Shown here: positions 8,944-16,977 of the stretch, piece after piece
How positions within the stretch are numbered: the stretch's first letter is position 1
How the letters are laid out: every line of letters starts with the position of its first letter
Assembly (NCBI RefSeq): GCF_011395035.1
Contig: NZ_CP024768.1
Location: forward strand, 862,854 to 926,853
DNA: 64,000 nucleotides
From: Pantoea cypripedii
GTDB lineage: Bacteria; Pseudomonadota; Gammaproteobacteria; Enterobacterales; Enterobacteriaceae
Direction of reading: 5' to 3'
Program-made: the position numbers and the translations under genes
Notes under the pieces: model-generated
The model's database searches: none
What the model was told of the DNA's origin: nothing
What the model saw: the letters and a program-made list of their open reading frames with translations, nothing else

Positions 8944-9020
8944 GGTGCGGTAGTTCAGTCGGTTAGAATACCGGCCTGTCACGCCGGGGGTCGCGGGTTC
9001 GAGTCCCGTCCGCACCGCCA
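8944..9020 (+). tRNA. aspV: tRNA-Asp (GTC), second copy
   Basis: This 77-nt tRNA is base-for-base identical to the copy at 325-401, with anticodon GTC and an encoded CCA. It lies alone downstream of dnaQ, as aspV does in E. coli, with its own promoter and terminator. Confidence 0.98.
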
Positions 9021-9032
9021 ATCTCTTTAAAG

Positions 9033-9061
9033 AAGCCGATTCAGCAATGAATCGGCTTTTT
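9033..9061 (+). terminator. Terminator of aspV
   Basis: An 11-bp perfect stem (AAGCCGATTCA / TGAATCGGCTT) with a GCAA loop is followed by a short T-run directly downstream of the tRNA. Confidence 0.9.
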
Positions 9062-9090
9062 GCTTTTCTGCCGTAGCGGCGCGATATGCC

Positions 9091-10587
9091 TTAATCCTTC
9101 TGCACGGCTACCTTGCCACCATAGGTTGCTGTAACCGACACGTCACGTTCAGCGCGCGCCAGCCAGCGATAGCAACCCATGCCGAGCGCCACACCGATGA
9201 ACCAGCTGAAGTTCGCCACCTCATGCAGTGAAGGAATAAAGCTGATAATCAGGCCAATTCCCACCGATGGCAGCAAGGCGGCGATCGCTTTCGGGTTAAA
9301 ACCGCTCTGATACCAGTAACGGCCTTTCGGCGTGTCATCAAACAAATCATCGACATACACTTTACTGCGTTTAATCAGATAGAAATCGGCAATCAGAATA
9401 CCAAACAGCGGTCCGATAAACGCGCCCAGCACATCCAGGGTGTAGTGGATCAGTTCAGGTGACTGGAACAGGTTCCACGGTGTCAGCAGTACCGAGCCTA
9501 CAGCGGCAATCATGCCACCGGTGCGGAAACTGATTTTCTGCGGTGAACAGTTGGAAAAGTCGAAAGCCGGTGAAACAAAGTTCGCCACAATATTGATACC
9601 GATGGTGGCGGTGATCATGGTCAGCAGGCCAATTGCCACCGCCAAATCGTTACCTACCATGCTGACGGTTTCAATCGGGTCGGTAATCATACGCCCGAAC
9701 AGCGAATTGCTGCCGGAGACAATCACCACGGTAACGATGGAGAACAACAGGAAGTTAAACGGCAGGCCCCAGCGGTTGCCACGACGAATCTCACCCATGT
9801 TTTTGCCATAGCGGGAGAAGTCGCCGAAGTTAAGCAGCGGACCGGAAAAGTAAGACACCACCAGAGCCGTGGCGGTGATCATCTGCCAGGTCTGCTCACC
9901 GGCGCTCAGCTGTTTGCTGGCGAGGGTAAAGGAGATACCGTCAAAACCAGTCTTGTATACAATCCATCCGGCCAGAGCTACCATCACGACGTATACAGCC
10001 GGGCCGGCCACATCGATGAAACGTTTAATCGCGTTCATCCCGTGCCAGAACACCAACGCCTGCAGGAACCACATCACACCGAAGCAGCACCAACCCAGCA
10101 GAGATAAGCCCAGCCAGCTGCTGTGCGTCATGCCGGAGAGTGACGGAAAGAACTTCAGCAGCACCAGCATCAGCGCGTTGGCTGCCAGGTAAGTCTGAAT
10201 ACCGTACCAGGCGAATGCGATCAGGCCACGGATCACCGCCGGGATATTGGCCCCGAAAACACCAAATGCCTGGCGTGAAATCACGGCGTAAGGCACCCCT
10301 GCCATCTGGCTCGGTTTCGCCACCAGGTTGGCGCACAGCTGGACAATGCAAATCCCCACCAGCAGACACAGCAATACCTGCCAGCTTGCCAGGCCGAGAG
10401 TAAAGAAGCTGGCAGCCACCACGTAGCCGCCCATACTGTGCACATCCGACATCCAGAAAGAGAAAATGTTATACCACGACCAGTTCTGGTCACGCGTCGG
10501 TGCCAGATCCTCGTTGCAAAGTCGTGGGCTGTAATGGGCGTTGGCTTCAGAGGCCACCGCAGAGGTCACTTCAGAATGATTTGGCAT
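9091..10587 (-). CDS. NCS1-family permease, probable allantoin or purine-ureide importer
   Basis: A 498-residue inner-membrane protein of the nucleobase:cation symporter-1 family (relatives PucI, HyuP, CodB), with about 12 hydrophobic helices. Family features are NWSWYNIFSFWMSDVHSMGG at the start of the helical part, AWYGIQTYLAANA and GPLLNFGDFSRYGK. I chose ATG at 10587 because GAGGAGCAGG lies just upstream; the longer open frame has no such site. It is divergent from a GntR regulator and the allantoin racemase/allantoinase genes, so allantoin or a hydantoin-like ureide is the likely substrate. The assignment is contextual. Confidence 0.85.
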   Translation of the reverse strand: MPNHSEVTSAVASEANAHYSPRLCNEDLAPTRDQNWSWYNIFSFWMSDVHSMGGYVVAASFFTLGLASWQVLLCLLVGICIVQLCANLVAKPSQMAGVPYAVISRQAFGVFGANIPAVIRGLIAFAWYGIQTYLAANALMLVLLKFFPSLSGMTHSSWLGLSLLGWCCFGVMWFLQALVFWHGMNAIKRFIDVAGPAVYVVMVALAGWIVYKTGFDGISFTLASKQLSAGEQTWQMITATALVVSYFSGPLLNFGDFSRYGKNMGEIRRGNRWGLPFNFLLFSIVTVVIVSGSNSLFGRMITDPIETVSMVGNDLAVAIGLLTMITATIGINIVANFVSPAFDFSNCSPQKISFRTGGMIAAVGSVLLTPWNLFQSPELIHYTLDVLGAFIGPLFGILIADFYLIKRSKVYVDDLFDDTPKGRYWYQSGFNPKAIAALLPSVGIGLIISFIPSLHEVANFSWFIGVALGMGCYRWLARAERDVSVTATYGGKVAVQKD

Positions 10588-10639
10588 GAAACCTGCTCCT
10601 CTCTTAATAATGAAAAAATAATCACAGCGTGAAACGGTA

Positions 10640-10656
10640 TTGCAGGATCCAGGCCA
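10640..10656 (-). promoter_or_regulatory. Possible sigma-54 promoter for the NCS1 permease
   Basis: On the minus strand TGGCCTGGATCCTGCAA has GG and GC separated by 10 bases, as the -24/-12 elements of a sigma-54 promoter require. It lies about 55 bases upstream of the permease start. The match outside the GG/GC core is moderate and no NtrC site is obvious, so this is tentative. Confidence 0.35.
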
Positions 10657-10667
10657 GAATTGATTTC

Positions 10668-10698
10668 TTGTATACAAAAATTGTTTTTCACGTATACG
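10668..10698. promoter_or_regulatory. Paired GTATAC palindromes, probable GntR operators
   Basis: Two palindromes, TTGTATACAA (10668-10677) and CGTATACG (10691-10698), have centres 22 bases apart, about two helical turns, in the divergent region between the NCS1 permease and the GntR gene. TTGTATACAA fits the TNGTNNNACNA pattern of FadR-subfamily GntR operators. The adjacent gntR product is the natural ligand. Confidence 0.6.
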
Positions 10699-10732
10699 AT
10701 GTGCTGTGCACAGACATTTACCGGAGCGGGAA

Positions 10733-11449
10733 ATGAAGAGTGAAACAGGCCAGAGAACGGCCGCAGATCTGAATGATAGAGACGAACCCATCTACCAGGC
10801 GTTGCTGAACGCCATTGTCGAGCATCAATTACCGCCAGGCAGCAAATTGCCGGAAGAAGCGTTATCCGAGGTGTTTGGTGTCAGCCGCACGGGCATTCGC
10901 AAGGTGCTGCAACGCCTCGCGGCGGTGCAAATGATCACGTTATCGCCCAGACGTGGTGCACAGGTTGCTACGCCTGGCGTGGAAGAGGCGCGTGATATTT
11001 TTACCACGCGTAATTTACTGGAGTGCGCCAACCTGCCCGCGGTCGTCGCGCATGTGCAGCCGCCGCACCTGGCGGCATTGGCTGGCCTGATTGCGGAAGA
11101 ACAGCAGGCGCACGAACAGAATGATGGTGCCGCCGCCATTCGTCTGTCGGCCGCCTTTCACATCCAGTTGCAGGCGATATCGGGTAATCAGGTACTGACC
11201 GAGATGGTGACGCGCCTGACGCAACGCTCCTCGCTGGTGATTGCCGCTTGGGGTGCGCCCTGGCAGCGTGGCTGTCGTTGCGATCATCACGATCGGCTGG
11301 TGGAGTTGCTACGTCAGAAGGATCTGCCTGCGCTGACCGCAGCCCTTCAGCATCACTTCGAACATATTGTCGCCAGCCTGCACTTTGAACGCAGCGGTGA
11401 AACCCTTCCTGACTTTGCCCGGCTGTTTGCCGGGAAAGGAGCCACGTAA
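10733..11449 (+). CDS. hpxS: GntR/FCD-family regulator of ureide catabolism (HpxS-like)
   Basis: A 238-residue regulator with an N-terminal winged HTH of the GntR type (about 20-85, with KLPEEALSEVFGVSRTGIRKVL) and a C-terminal FCD all-helical ligand domain. ATG at 10733 follows GGAGCGGGAA. The stop codon overlaps the racemase start (TAATG), so the regulator, racemase and allantoinase form one operon, the hpxSAB order described in Klebsiella. The effector is probably a purine-ring degradation product; that and the hpxS name are inference from context. Confidence 0.82.
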   Translation: MKSETGQRTAADLNDRDEPIYQALLNAIVEHQLPPGSKLPEEALSEVFGVSRTGIRKVLQRLAAVQMITLSPRRGAQVATPGVEEARDIFTTRNLLECANLPAVVAHVQPPHLAALAGLIAEEQQAHEQNDGAAAIRLSAAFHIQLQAISGNQVLTEMVTRLTQRSSLVIAAWGAPWQRGCRCDHHDRLVELLRQKDLPALTAALQHHFEHIVASLHFERSGETLPDFARLFAGKGAT

Positions 11450-12180
11450 TGAGCCTGATCCAGGTCATCAACCCCAACACCAGCCTGGCAATGACGGAAA
11501 CTATCGGCCAGGCGGCACGTGCCGTTGCTGCACCGGGTACGGAAATTATCGCGGTGTGTCCGAGCCAGGGGGTGCCTTCGATTGAAGGCCATTTTGATGA
11601 AGCCATTGCGGCGATTGGCGTACTGGAACAGGTGAAGCTGGGCAAAGCACAGGGAGTGAGCGGGCATGTGATTGCCTGTTTTGGCGATCCCGGCTTATTA
11701 GCCGCCCGTGAGCTGGCAAGCGGCCCGGTGGTCGGCATTGCGGAAGCGGCGATGCACACCGCCACGTTGCTGGCGACGCGTTTTTCCATCGTCACCACGC
11801 TGCCGCGCACGCTGATTATCGCGCGCCATTTATTGCAGCAATACGGTTTTACTCATCACTGTGCCGGGGTGCACGCCATCGATTTGCCGGTGCTGGCCTT
11901 AGAAGATGGCAGCGGAATTGCACAGGAAAAAGTACGCCAACGTTGTATCCAGGCGAAGCGAGAGGATGGCAGCGGGGCGATTGTGCTGGGTTGTGGTGGG
12001 ATGGCAACGCTGGCTCAGGATCTGACCCGCGAACTCGGTTTGCCGGTGATCGACGGTGTCGGTGCGGCGGTCAAAATGGTGGAGTCGCTGGTGGCACTGG
12101 GCTTTGGCACCAGCAAACATGGTGATCTCGATTACCCGCTAGAAAAACCGCTCACAGGTGCTTTTCAGCACCTAAACTAA
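11449..12180 (+). CDS. hpxA: Allantoin racemase (Asp/Glu/hydantoin racemase family)
   Basis: A 243-residue cofactor-independent racemase that should interconvert R- and S-allantoin. It has the two catalytic cysteines of the family, Cys77 in VIACFGDPG and Cys182 in VLGCGGMA, at the spacing of hydantoin/allantoin racemases. It overlaps the regulator stop by one base and precedes the allantoinase, which is stereospecific in other species and explains the need for a racemase. Confidence 0.9.
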   Translation: MSLIQVINPNTSLAMTETIGQAARAVAAPGTEIIAVCPSQGVPSIEGHFDEAIAAIGVLEQVKLGKAQGVSGHVIACFGDPGLLAARELASGPVVGIAEAAMHTATLLATRFSIVTTLPRTLIIARHLLQQYGFTHHCAGVHAIDLPVLALEDGSGIAQEKVRQRCIQAKREDGSGAIVLGCGGMATLAQDLTRELGLPVIDGVGAAVKMVESLVALGFGTSKHGDLDYPLEKPLTGAFQHLN

Positions 12181-12214
12181 GCACTGGTTGAGGTTTACCA
12201 CAGGAATTTACAGA

Positions 12215-13177
12215 ATGAGTGATGTATCTGAAAAGAAAGAGTACAGCTTCAACAAAAACTATCCACGCGACCTGATTGGCTACGCCAGCCAGCCACCTCA
12301 TGCCCGCTGGCCGGGTAAAGCACGCGTCGCGGTGCAGTTTGTCCTCAATTATGAAGAGGGGGCAGAGAATAACGTGCTGCACGGCGATGCCGGTTCTGAG
12401 CAGTTTCTTTCCGACATCATTGGTGCGGCCAGCTACGCCGATCGTCATATGTCGATGGACTCGCTTTATGAATACGGCTCCCGCGCCGGGTTCTGGCGCA
12501 TCCATAACGAATTTCAAAAGCGTGGTTTGCCGCTGACCATTTTTGGTGTGGCGATGGCGCTGGCTCGTCATCCGGAAATTGTCGCAGCGATCAAAGCCGC
12601 TGACTATGACGTGGTCAGCCACGGCTGGCGCTGGATCCACTATCAGGGCATGGATGCGAAAACCGAGCGTCAGCATATGCAGCAGGCGGTGGATGTGCTG
12701 AAGGATTTGTTCGGTAAAGCCCCGACCGGCTGGTACACCGGCCGCGATAGCCCCAACACCCGCCGTCTGGTGGTGGAGCAGGGAGGCTTTAGCTACGACA
12801 GCGATTACTACGGTGATGATTTACCCTTCTGGACGCAGGTCACCTGTCAGGATGGTACGGTCAAACCACATCTGATCATTCCGTATACGCTGGAATGTAA
12901 CGATATGCGCTTTGCCTCCCCGCAGGGGTTTAATACCGCCGAGCAGTTCTACACCTATCTGCGTGACACCTTTGATGTGTTGTATGAAGAAGGGGAAACG
13001 GCACCGAAGATGATGTCGATTGGCATGCATTGCCGTCTGCTGGGGCGTCCGGGCAAGTTCCGTGGCCTGCAACGCTTCCTTGACCATATCCAGCAGCATG
13101 ATCAGGTCTGGGTGTGTACCCGCCAGCAGATCGCCGATCACTGGATGGAGACGCACCCAGCACCGGTGGCTGGATAA
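12215..13177 (+). CDS. hpxB: Allantoinase, PuuE (polysaccharide deacetylase-like) type
   Basis: A 320-residue member of the carbohydrate esterase 4 / PuuE family, metal-independent allantoinases that open allantoin to allantoate. Characteristic PuuE segments are NKNYPRDLIGYASQPPHARWP near the N-terminus, YEYGSRAGFWRI, VVSHGWRW and GWYTGRDSPNTR. ATG at 12215 gives the expected N-terminus; a TTG 27 bases upstream is an alternative. It is the third gene of the gntR-racemase operon. Confidence 0.92.
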   Translation: MSDVSEKKEYSFNKNYPRDLIGYASQPPHARWPGKARVAVQFVLNYEEGAENNVLHGDAGSEQFLSDIIGAASYADRHMSMDSLYEYGSRAGFWRIHNEFQKRGLPLTIFGVAMALARHPEIVAAIKAADYDVVSHGWRWIHYQGMDAKTERQHMQQAVDVLKDLFGKAPTGWYTGRDSPNTRRLVVEQGGFSYDSDYYGDDLPFWTQVTCQDGTVKPHLIIPYTLECNDMRFASPQGFNTAEQFYTYLRDTFDVLYEEGETAPKMMSIGMHCRLLGRPGKFRGLQRFLDHIQQHDQVWVCTRQQIADHWMETHPAPVAG

Positions 13178-13201
13178 GGACCTTTTGAACGTCAATCTCC
13201 A

Positions 13202-13253
13202 GGTGCGCATGAATGCGCACCCTACGGTTGTAGGGTCGGCATTTATGCCGACC
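13202..13253. repeat. Triple-hairpin intergenic repeat, copy 1
   Basis: Three adjacent palindromes: GGTGCGCAT-GA-ATGCGCACC (13202-13221), CCTAC-GGTT-GTAGG, and GGTCGGCAT-TT-ATGCCGACC (13234-13253). The same three-part element recurs at 61505-61556. It lies between the convergent hpxB and hpxZ genes and might also end transcription. Confidence 0.8.
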
Positions 13254-13291
13254 GGGTACAAATGGTATCAATGCGTAGCGGCAAGATACTG

Positions 13292-13675
13292 CTAATTCAT
13301 CAAACTCACCTGCGCGGCAACAATGCGCCAGCCGCATGGCAGCCGCACCCAGGTCTGCTGCTGACGGCCAATCCTCTCCGTTCCCTCACGGGTAAACTCG
13401 GTGCTGCACACCGCATAGTCATCGCCAAAGGTGGTGATCACCGTGTGGCGCAATGTACGATCCAGCCCGGCTGAGGGGCGTGCGGCACGAAACGCGCGGA
13501 TTTCTTCGATACCATACAGATTCTCACCGGCACCGAGACGGATCGTGCGGCTGTCATGCCAGAACAGCTCATCGAGGACCTCCACGTCATTGCTGACCAG
13601 CGCCTGCTCGTAGCGATAAAACGCCGTTGTCACTTCGGCGACAATCGCCGGACGATCAATATGTTCAGGTGTCAT
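13292..13675 (-). CDS. hpxZ: Oxalurate catabolism protein HpxZ (DUF3225, SnoaL-like)
   Basis: A 127-residue small protein of the HpxZ/DUF3225 family with an NTF2-like fold, suggested by YRYEQALVSNDVEVLDELFWHDS and the C-terminal WVRLPCGWRIVAAQVS. Its exact role in oxalurate/oxamate breakdown is unknown. It starts 2 bases after the stop of the AtzE-like amidase gene and is the last gene of hpxWXYZ. Confidence 0.88.
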   Translation of the reverse strand: MTPEHIDRPAIVAEVTTAFYRYEQALVSNDVEVLDELFWHDSRTIRLGAGENLYGIEEIRAFRAARPSAGLDRTLRHTVITTFGDDYAVCSTEFTREGTERIGRQQQTWVRLPCGWRIVAAQVSLMN

Positions 13676-13677
13676 GC

Positions 13678-15075
13678 TTATGCGTCCATCAGGGTCGTTT
13701 GCGGCAGAGTAAGCCCTTGCTGTTGCAACGCCCAGGCGGCGCGCAGTGCGAGGTGTTCTTTGAATGGTGCGGCGATCAGCTGTAAACCAATCGGCAGGCC
13801 ACTCGCCGTCGGCAGCGGCACGGTGCATACCGGCAGGCCGAGGAAGGAGATCGGCTGAGTCAGCATCCCCATGCTGGCGCGCGTCGGCAGATGCTGGCCA
13901 TTGATATGAATGGTTTCCTGGCCGATGGTGGTGGCGCTGCACGGCGTCGCCGGAGCGATCAGCACATCGAACTGCTCAAACAGCGGCAGCACCTGCTGCT
14001 GGAAATGACGACGGAAGCGCTGTGCCTGCACGTACCACGCGGAAGGCAGCATCGCACCGGCCAACAGACGTTCGCGTGAGTTCGGTTCAAAACGTTCCGG
14101 CATCTCGCGCAGCTTCGGCAGATAGTGATTGCCTCCTTCTGCTGCGGTGAGGATAAAGGCAGCGGAGCGCGCGATCTCAGCGTCTGGCATCGTGACTTCA
14201 TCGCTGGCTGCCAGCGCTTTGGCCACCACGGCCAGCGCGGCACGGGCATCATCATTGCACCAGGTGGAGAAGAAGCCGCCTAACACGCCACAGCGTATCC
14301 CTGCTGATCCCTGCGTCAGCGTGTCGCTGGCCGTCATCACCGGTTGAGCGGCCTGAAATGCATCGCGGGTATCCGCTCCCTGCAAAATGTCGTACACCAG
14401 GCTGAGATCTTCCACCGAGCGCGCAAAGGGGCCGATATGATCGAGGCTGGCAACAAACGGATGGCTGCCGCTACGTGATAAACGGCCAAAGGTGGGCTTC
14501 AGGCCGAAAATACCGCACAGCGAAGCCGGTACGCGAATCGAGCCGTTGGTATCGCTGCCGAGCGAGAAGTGCACCAGCCCGGCCGCGACCGCGGCGGCCG
14601 ATCCGCCCGATGAGCCACCCGCCACACGCGTGAGATCGCGCGGGTTGTGGGTGGGGCCATAATGCGTGTTCTCGGTGGTGAAGCCGTAGGCGTAAGCATC
14701 CATATTCAGCATCCCGGAGAGCAGCGCCCCTTGCTGGCGCAGTTTGCTCACCGCCCAGGCATCTTCGCGCGCCGCCGGACGTTCACTGAACAAACTGGCT
14801 CCGGCCAGGGTGCTGTGACCGGCGACGTCAAACAGGTTCTTCACCGCATAGGGAATGCCCGCCAGTGCGGGTAACGTTTCCCCGCGCTGGCGTTGTGCAT
14901 CCAGCTGTTCCGCTTCTTTTAGCATGCGCTGAGCGGTGACTTCGGTCCAGGCGTTGAGTGCCGGGTTATGCTGTTCAATCGCGCTTAAGGTTTGTTCGGC
15001 GATGTCACGCGCGCTGATGTCACCATTGCTCAGTGCCTGTTGCAGCGCGCTGATTGAGAGGGCAGAAAGTTTCAT
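13678..15075 (-). CDS. hpxY: AtzE-family amidase HpxY
   Basis: A 465-residue amidase-signature hydrolase. The Ser-cisSer-Lys catalytic machinery is visible: Lys79 in YAVKNLFD, the GGSSGGS segment at 153-159, and nucleophile Ser179 in SDTNGSIRVPAS. It belongs to the AtzE (1-carboxybiuret hydrolase) subgroup, which needs a small AtzG partner; here the DUF4089 gene hpxX overlaps its start by 4 bases (ATGA). A carboxylated ureide such as oxalurate is a reasonable substrate by analogy. That is inference. Confidence 0.87.
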   Translation of the reverse strand: MKLSALSISALQQALSNGDISARDIAEQTLSAIEQHNPALNAWTEVTAQRMLKEAEQLDAQRQRGETLPALAGIPYAVKNLFDVAGHSTLAGASLFSERPAAREDAWAVSKLRQQGALLSGMLNMDAYAYGFTTENTHYGPTHNPRDLTRVAGGSSGGSAAAVAAGLVHFSLGSDTNGSIRVPASLCGIFGLKPTFGRLSRSGSHPFVASLDHIGPFARSVEDLSLVYDILQGADTRDAFQAAQPVMTASDTLTQGSAGIRCGVLGGFFSTWCNDDARAALAVVAKALAASDEVTMPDAEIARSAAFILTAAEGGNHYLPKLREMPERFEPNSRERLLAGAMLPSAWYVQAQRFRRHFQQQVLPLFEQFDVLIAPATPCSATTIGQETIHINGQHLPTRASMGMLTQPISFLGLPVCTVPLPTASGLPIGLQLIAAPFKEHLALRAAWALQQQGLTLPQTTLMDA

Positions 15076-15257
15076 AGCTTATAGACTCCCGCTACTTCCA
15101 GACGATCGTCGAGCGGATAAGCCATCAGCGGTTCAGCCATCGCGGCAATGCGGTTAAATTGTGTCAAAAGTTCGGCGCGGCGCGCCTCATCCAGCTCCAG
15201 CGCCAGAATCTGTTCCATCTGGGCGATATAGGCGGCCCAGTCCGGTTGTGCACTCAT
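15072..15257 (-). CDS. hpxX: AtzG-like small subunit HpxX (DUF4089)
   Basis: A 61-residue protein of the DUF4089/AtzG family. The body, WAAYIAQMEQILALELD followed by FNRIAAMAEPLMAYPL, is typical of the helical partner subunit that stabilises AtzE-type amidases. Two ATG codons follow AAGGAGATA; the second (15257) has the better spacing. The gene lies 10 bases after hpxW and overlaps hpxY by 4 bases, supporting co-translation with the amidase. Confidence 0.88.
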   Translation of the reverse strand: MSAQPDWAAYIAQMEQILALELDEARRAELLTQFNRIAAMAEPLMAYPLDDRLEVAGVYKL

Positions 15258-15267
15258 CATTATCTCC

Positions 15268-16854
15268 TTAGAAACCAGCAGCGCTGCCATTGCTGCGCGG
15301 ATCAAACGCGCCTTCCAGCATGCCGTTGTTATGGCGAACGATGGCACCAGCATGGCCGACCACCTCGCTAAAATCGGGTAACAGCTCCACTTCATGGCCC
15401 AGGGCACGCAACTGCTGCACCGTTTCCGGCGCAACGCGCGCTTCCAGCTTGAGGGAGTCAGAGGATTGGCCCCAGGTGCGGCCCAGCAGCCAGCGTGGTG
15501 CGCTCACTGCCTGTTGCAATGGTAATCCCTGGATAACATGGCGGGTAAATATCGCCGCCTGGGTCTGTGGCTGACCGTCGCCGCCCATCGAGCCATACAC
15601 CATGGTGCGGCCATCTTTCAGGCGTGCAGCCGCCGGGTTAAGGGTATGGAACGGCTGCTTACCGGGAGCCAGTGCCAGCAGGTGGCCCGGCTGCAAACTG
15701 AAGGCCGCGCCACGGTTTTGCCAGGTGATCCCGGTACCCGGCAGCACCACGCCGCTGCCGAATTCGTGATAAATGCTTTGGATAAAGGAGACCGCCAGCC
15801 CGCTGCTGTCCATCACCCCCATCCACACGGTATCACCCGGACCTTTGCCGGTGCCCCACGGGGCGGCGCTGGCATCATCAATCTGTGCCGCAATGCTCGC
15901 GAGATGATCCGCGTCCAGCAGGCTTTGCACATCAATGTCGATATGGCGTGGATCAGTAATATGTTGATCGCGCAGGGCAAAGGCTTTCTTGGTGGCTTCA
16001 ACGATGCGATGCACGGTCTGGGTTTCATCGGCATCCGCCATGTTGAGCGAGTCGGTAATGCCCAGAATCGCCAGCGATACCAGCCCCTGGGTGGGCGGTG
16101 TCATGTTCCAGATATCGCCTTCGCTGTGCGCCAGATGCAGCGGCGTGCAGCGGCGGGCCTGCTGACGTTGTAAGTCTTCGAGGGTGACAGGCATGCCGAG
16201 TGCCGACATTTCCCGGGCCAGATGATGCGCCAGCTCGCCGCGATAAAAACTGTCTAATCCCTGCTCGCACAGCAGGCTGAGGGTATTGGCCAGCGCCGGT
16301 TGGGTGAAACGGCTGCCTGCCGCAGGCACTTCGCCATCGGGCAAAAAGGTGGCGGCAAATCCCGGTTGATCCTGCAATTCATGGCGTTTGGCGGCGGTGG
16401 CGGCAGCCTGCGAGTCGGTGACGGGAATGCCATCAGCGGCATAGCGGATAGCGTCACGTAGCAAACGTGGCAGCGGCAGCGGTGTGGCGCCCAGCCCGGC
16501 GGAGAATGCCAGAGCTTCCTGCCAGCCGCTCACGGTGCCTGCTACGGTCAGCGCGGCTTTGGGGCCGCGATGTGGAATTTTAGTTGCGCCGTGATAAAAA
16601 TCGAAGTGCGCCAGAGATCCGGCGGCACCGCTGGCATCGATAGCGATCGGATCGCCACCAGGCGGCACAATCAGCCAGAAGCCGTCACCGCCCAGCCCGT
16701 TCATATGTGGATAGACCACGGCGATAGTGGCGGCGGCCGCTACCATGGCTTCAATGGCGTTGCCACCTTCGCGCAGCACCGCTAAGGCGCTTTCGCTGGC
16801 GAGATGGTGCGGGGTCACGGCCATGCCTAATGGCGCCATATTGCTCTGTATCAT
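15268..16854 (-). CDS. hpxW: Oxamate amidohydrolase HpxW (gamma-glutamyltransferase-like)
   Basis: A 528-residue Ntn-hydrolase of the gamma-glutamyltranspeptidase superfamily, made as a proenzyme and expected to self-cleave before a threonine. The likely nucleophile is Thr342 in GPGDTVWMGVMD, and YGSMGGDGQPQTQ is the conserved downstream region. Klebsiella HpxW hydrolyses oxamate to oxalate and ammonia. Unlike true GGT enzymes there is no signal peptide, so it is cytoplasmic. ATG at 16854 is chosen over an upstream ATG 30 bases away on N-terminal fit (MIQSNMAPLGMAVTPHHLAS). First gene of hpxWXYZ. Confidence 0.88.
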   Translation of the reverse strand: MIQSNMAPLGMAVTPHHLASESALAVLREGGNAIEAMVAAAATIAVVYPHMNGLGGDGFWLIVPPGGDPIAIDASGAAGSLAHFDFYHGATKIPHRGPKAALTVAGTVSGWQEALAFSAGLGATPLPLPRLLRDAIRYAADGIPVTDSQAAATAAKRHELQDQPGFAATFLPDGEVPAAGSRFTQPALANTLSLLCEQGLDSFYRGELAHHLAREMSALGMPVTLEDLQRQQARRCTPLHLAHSEGDIWNMTPPTQGLVSLAILGITDSLNMADADETQTVHRIVEATKKAFALRDQHITDPRHIDIDVQSLLDADHLASIAAQIDDASAAPWGTGKGPGDTVWMGVMDSSGLAVSFIQSIYHEFGSGVVLPGTGITWQNRGAAFSLQPGHLLALAPGKQPFHTLNPAAARLKDGRTMVYGSMGGDGQPQTQAAIFTRHVIQGLPLQQAVSAPRWLLGRTWGQSSDSLKLEARVAPETVQQLRALGHEVELLPDFSEVVGHAGAIVRHNNGMLEGAFDPRSNGSAAGF

Positions 16855-16887
16855 AGTGAACTCATTTTTCCAGGTACGTGGCAAAGT

Positions 16888-16906
16888 TATAGCAAGAGCT
16901 GTTCCA
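16888..16906 (-). promoter_or_regulatory. Candidate sigma-54 promoter for hpxWXYZ
   Basis: On the minus strand TGGAACAGCTCTTGCTATA has -24 GG and -12 GC separated by 10 bases and close agreement with TGGCAC-N5-TTGCA. It lies about 35 bases upstream of the hpxW start codon, between hpxW and the divergent rpiR-type gene. Confidence 0.5.
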
Positions 16907-16977
16907 GTTTTGGCAGAGACACCATTGTGGATCGATTTATGCTAGCTTGTGATGAAACGAAAGTTACAGGACGAAAG

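Noticed and set aside
12152..12676. Long minus-strand open frames opposite hpxB, uraH, fadE, gpt and others
   Set aside because: They lie entirely antisense to genes with clear catalytic motifs and arise from high-GC codon structure; none has its own ribosome binding site or recognisable domain.
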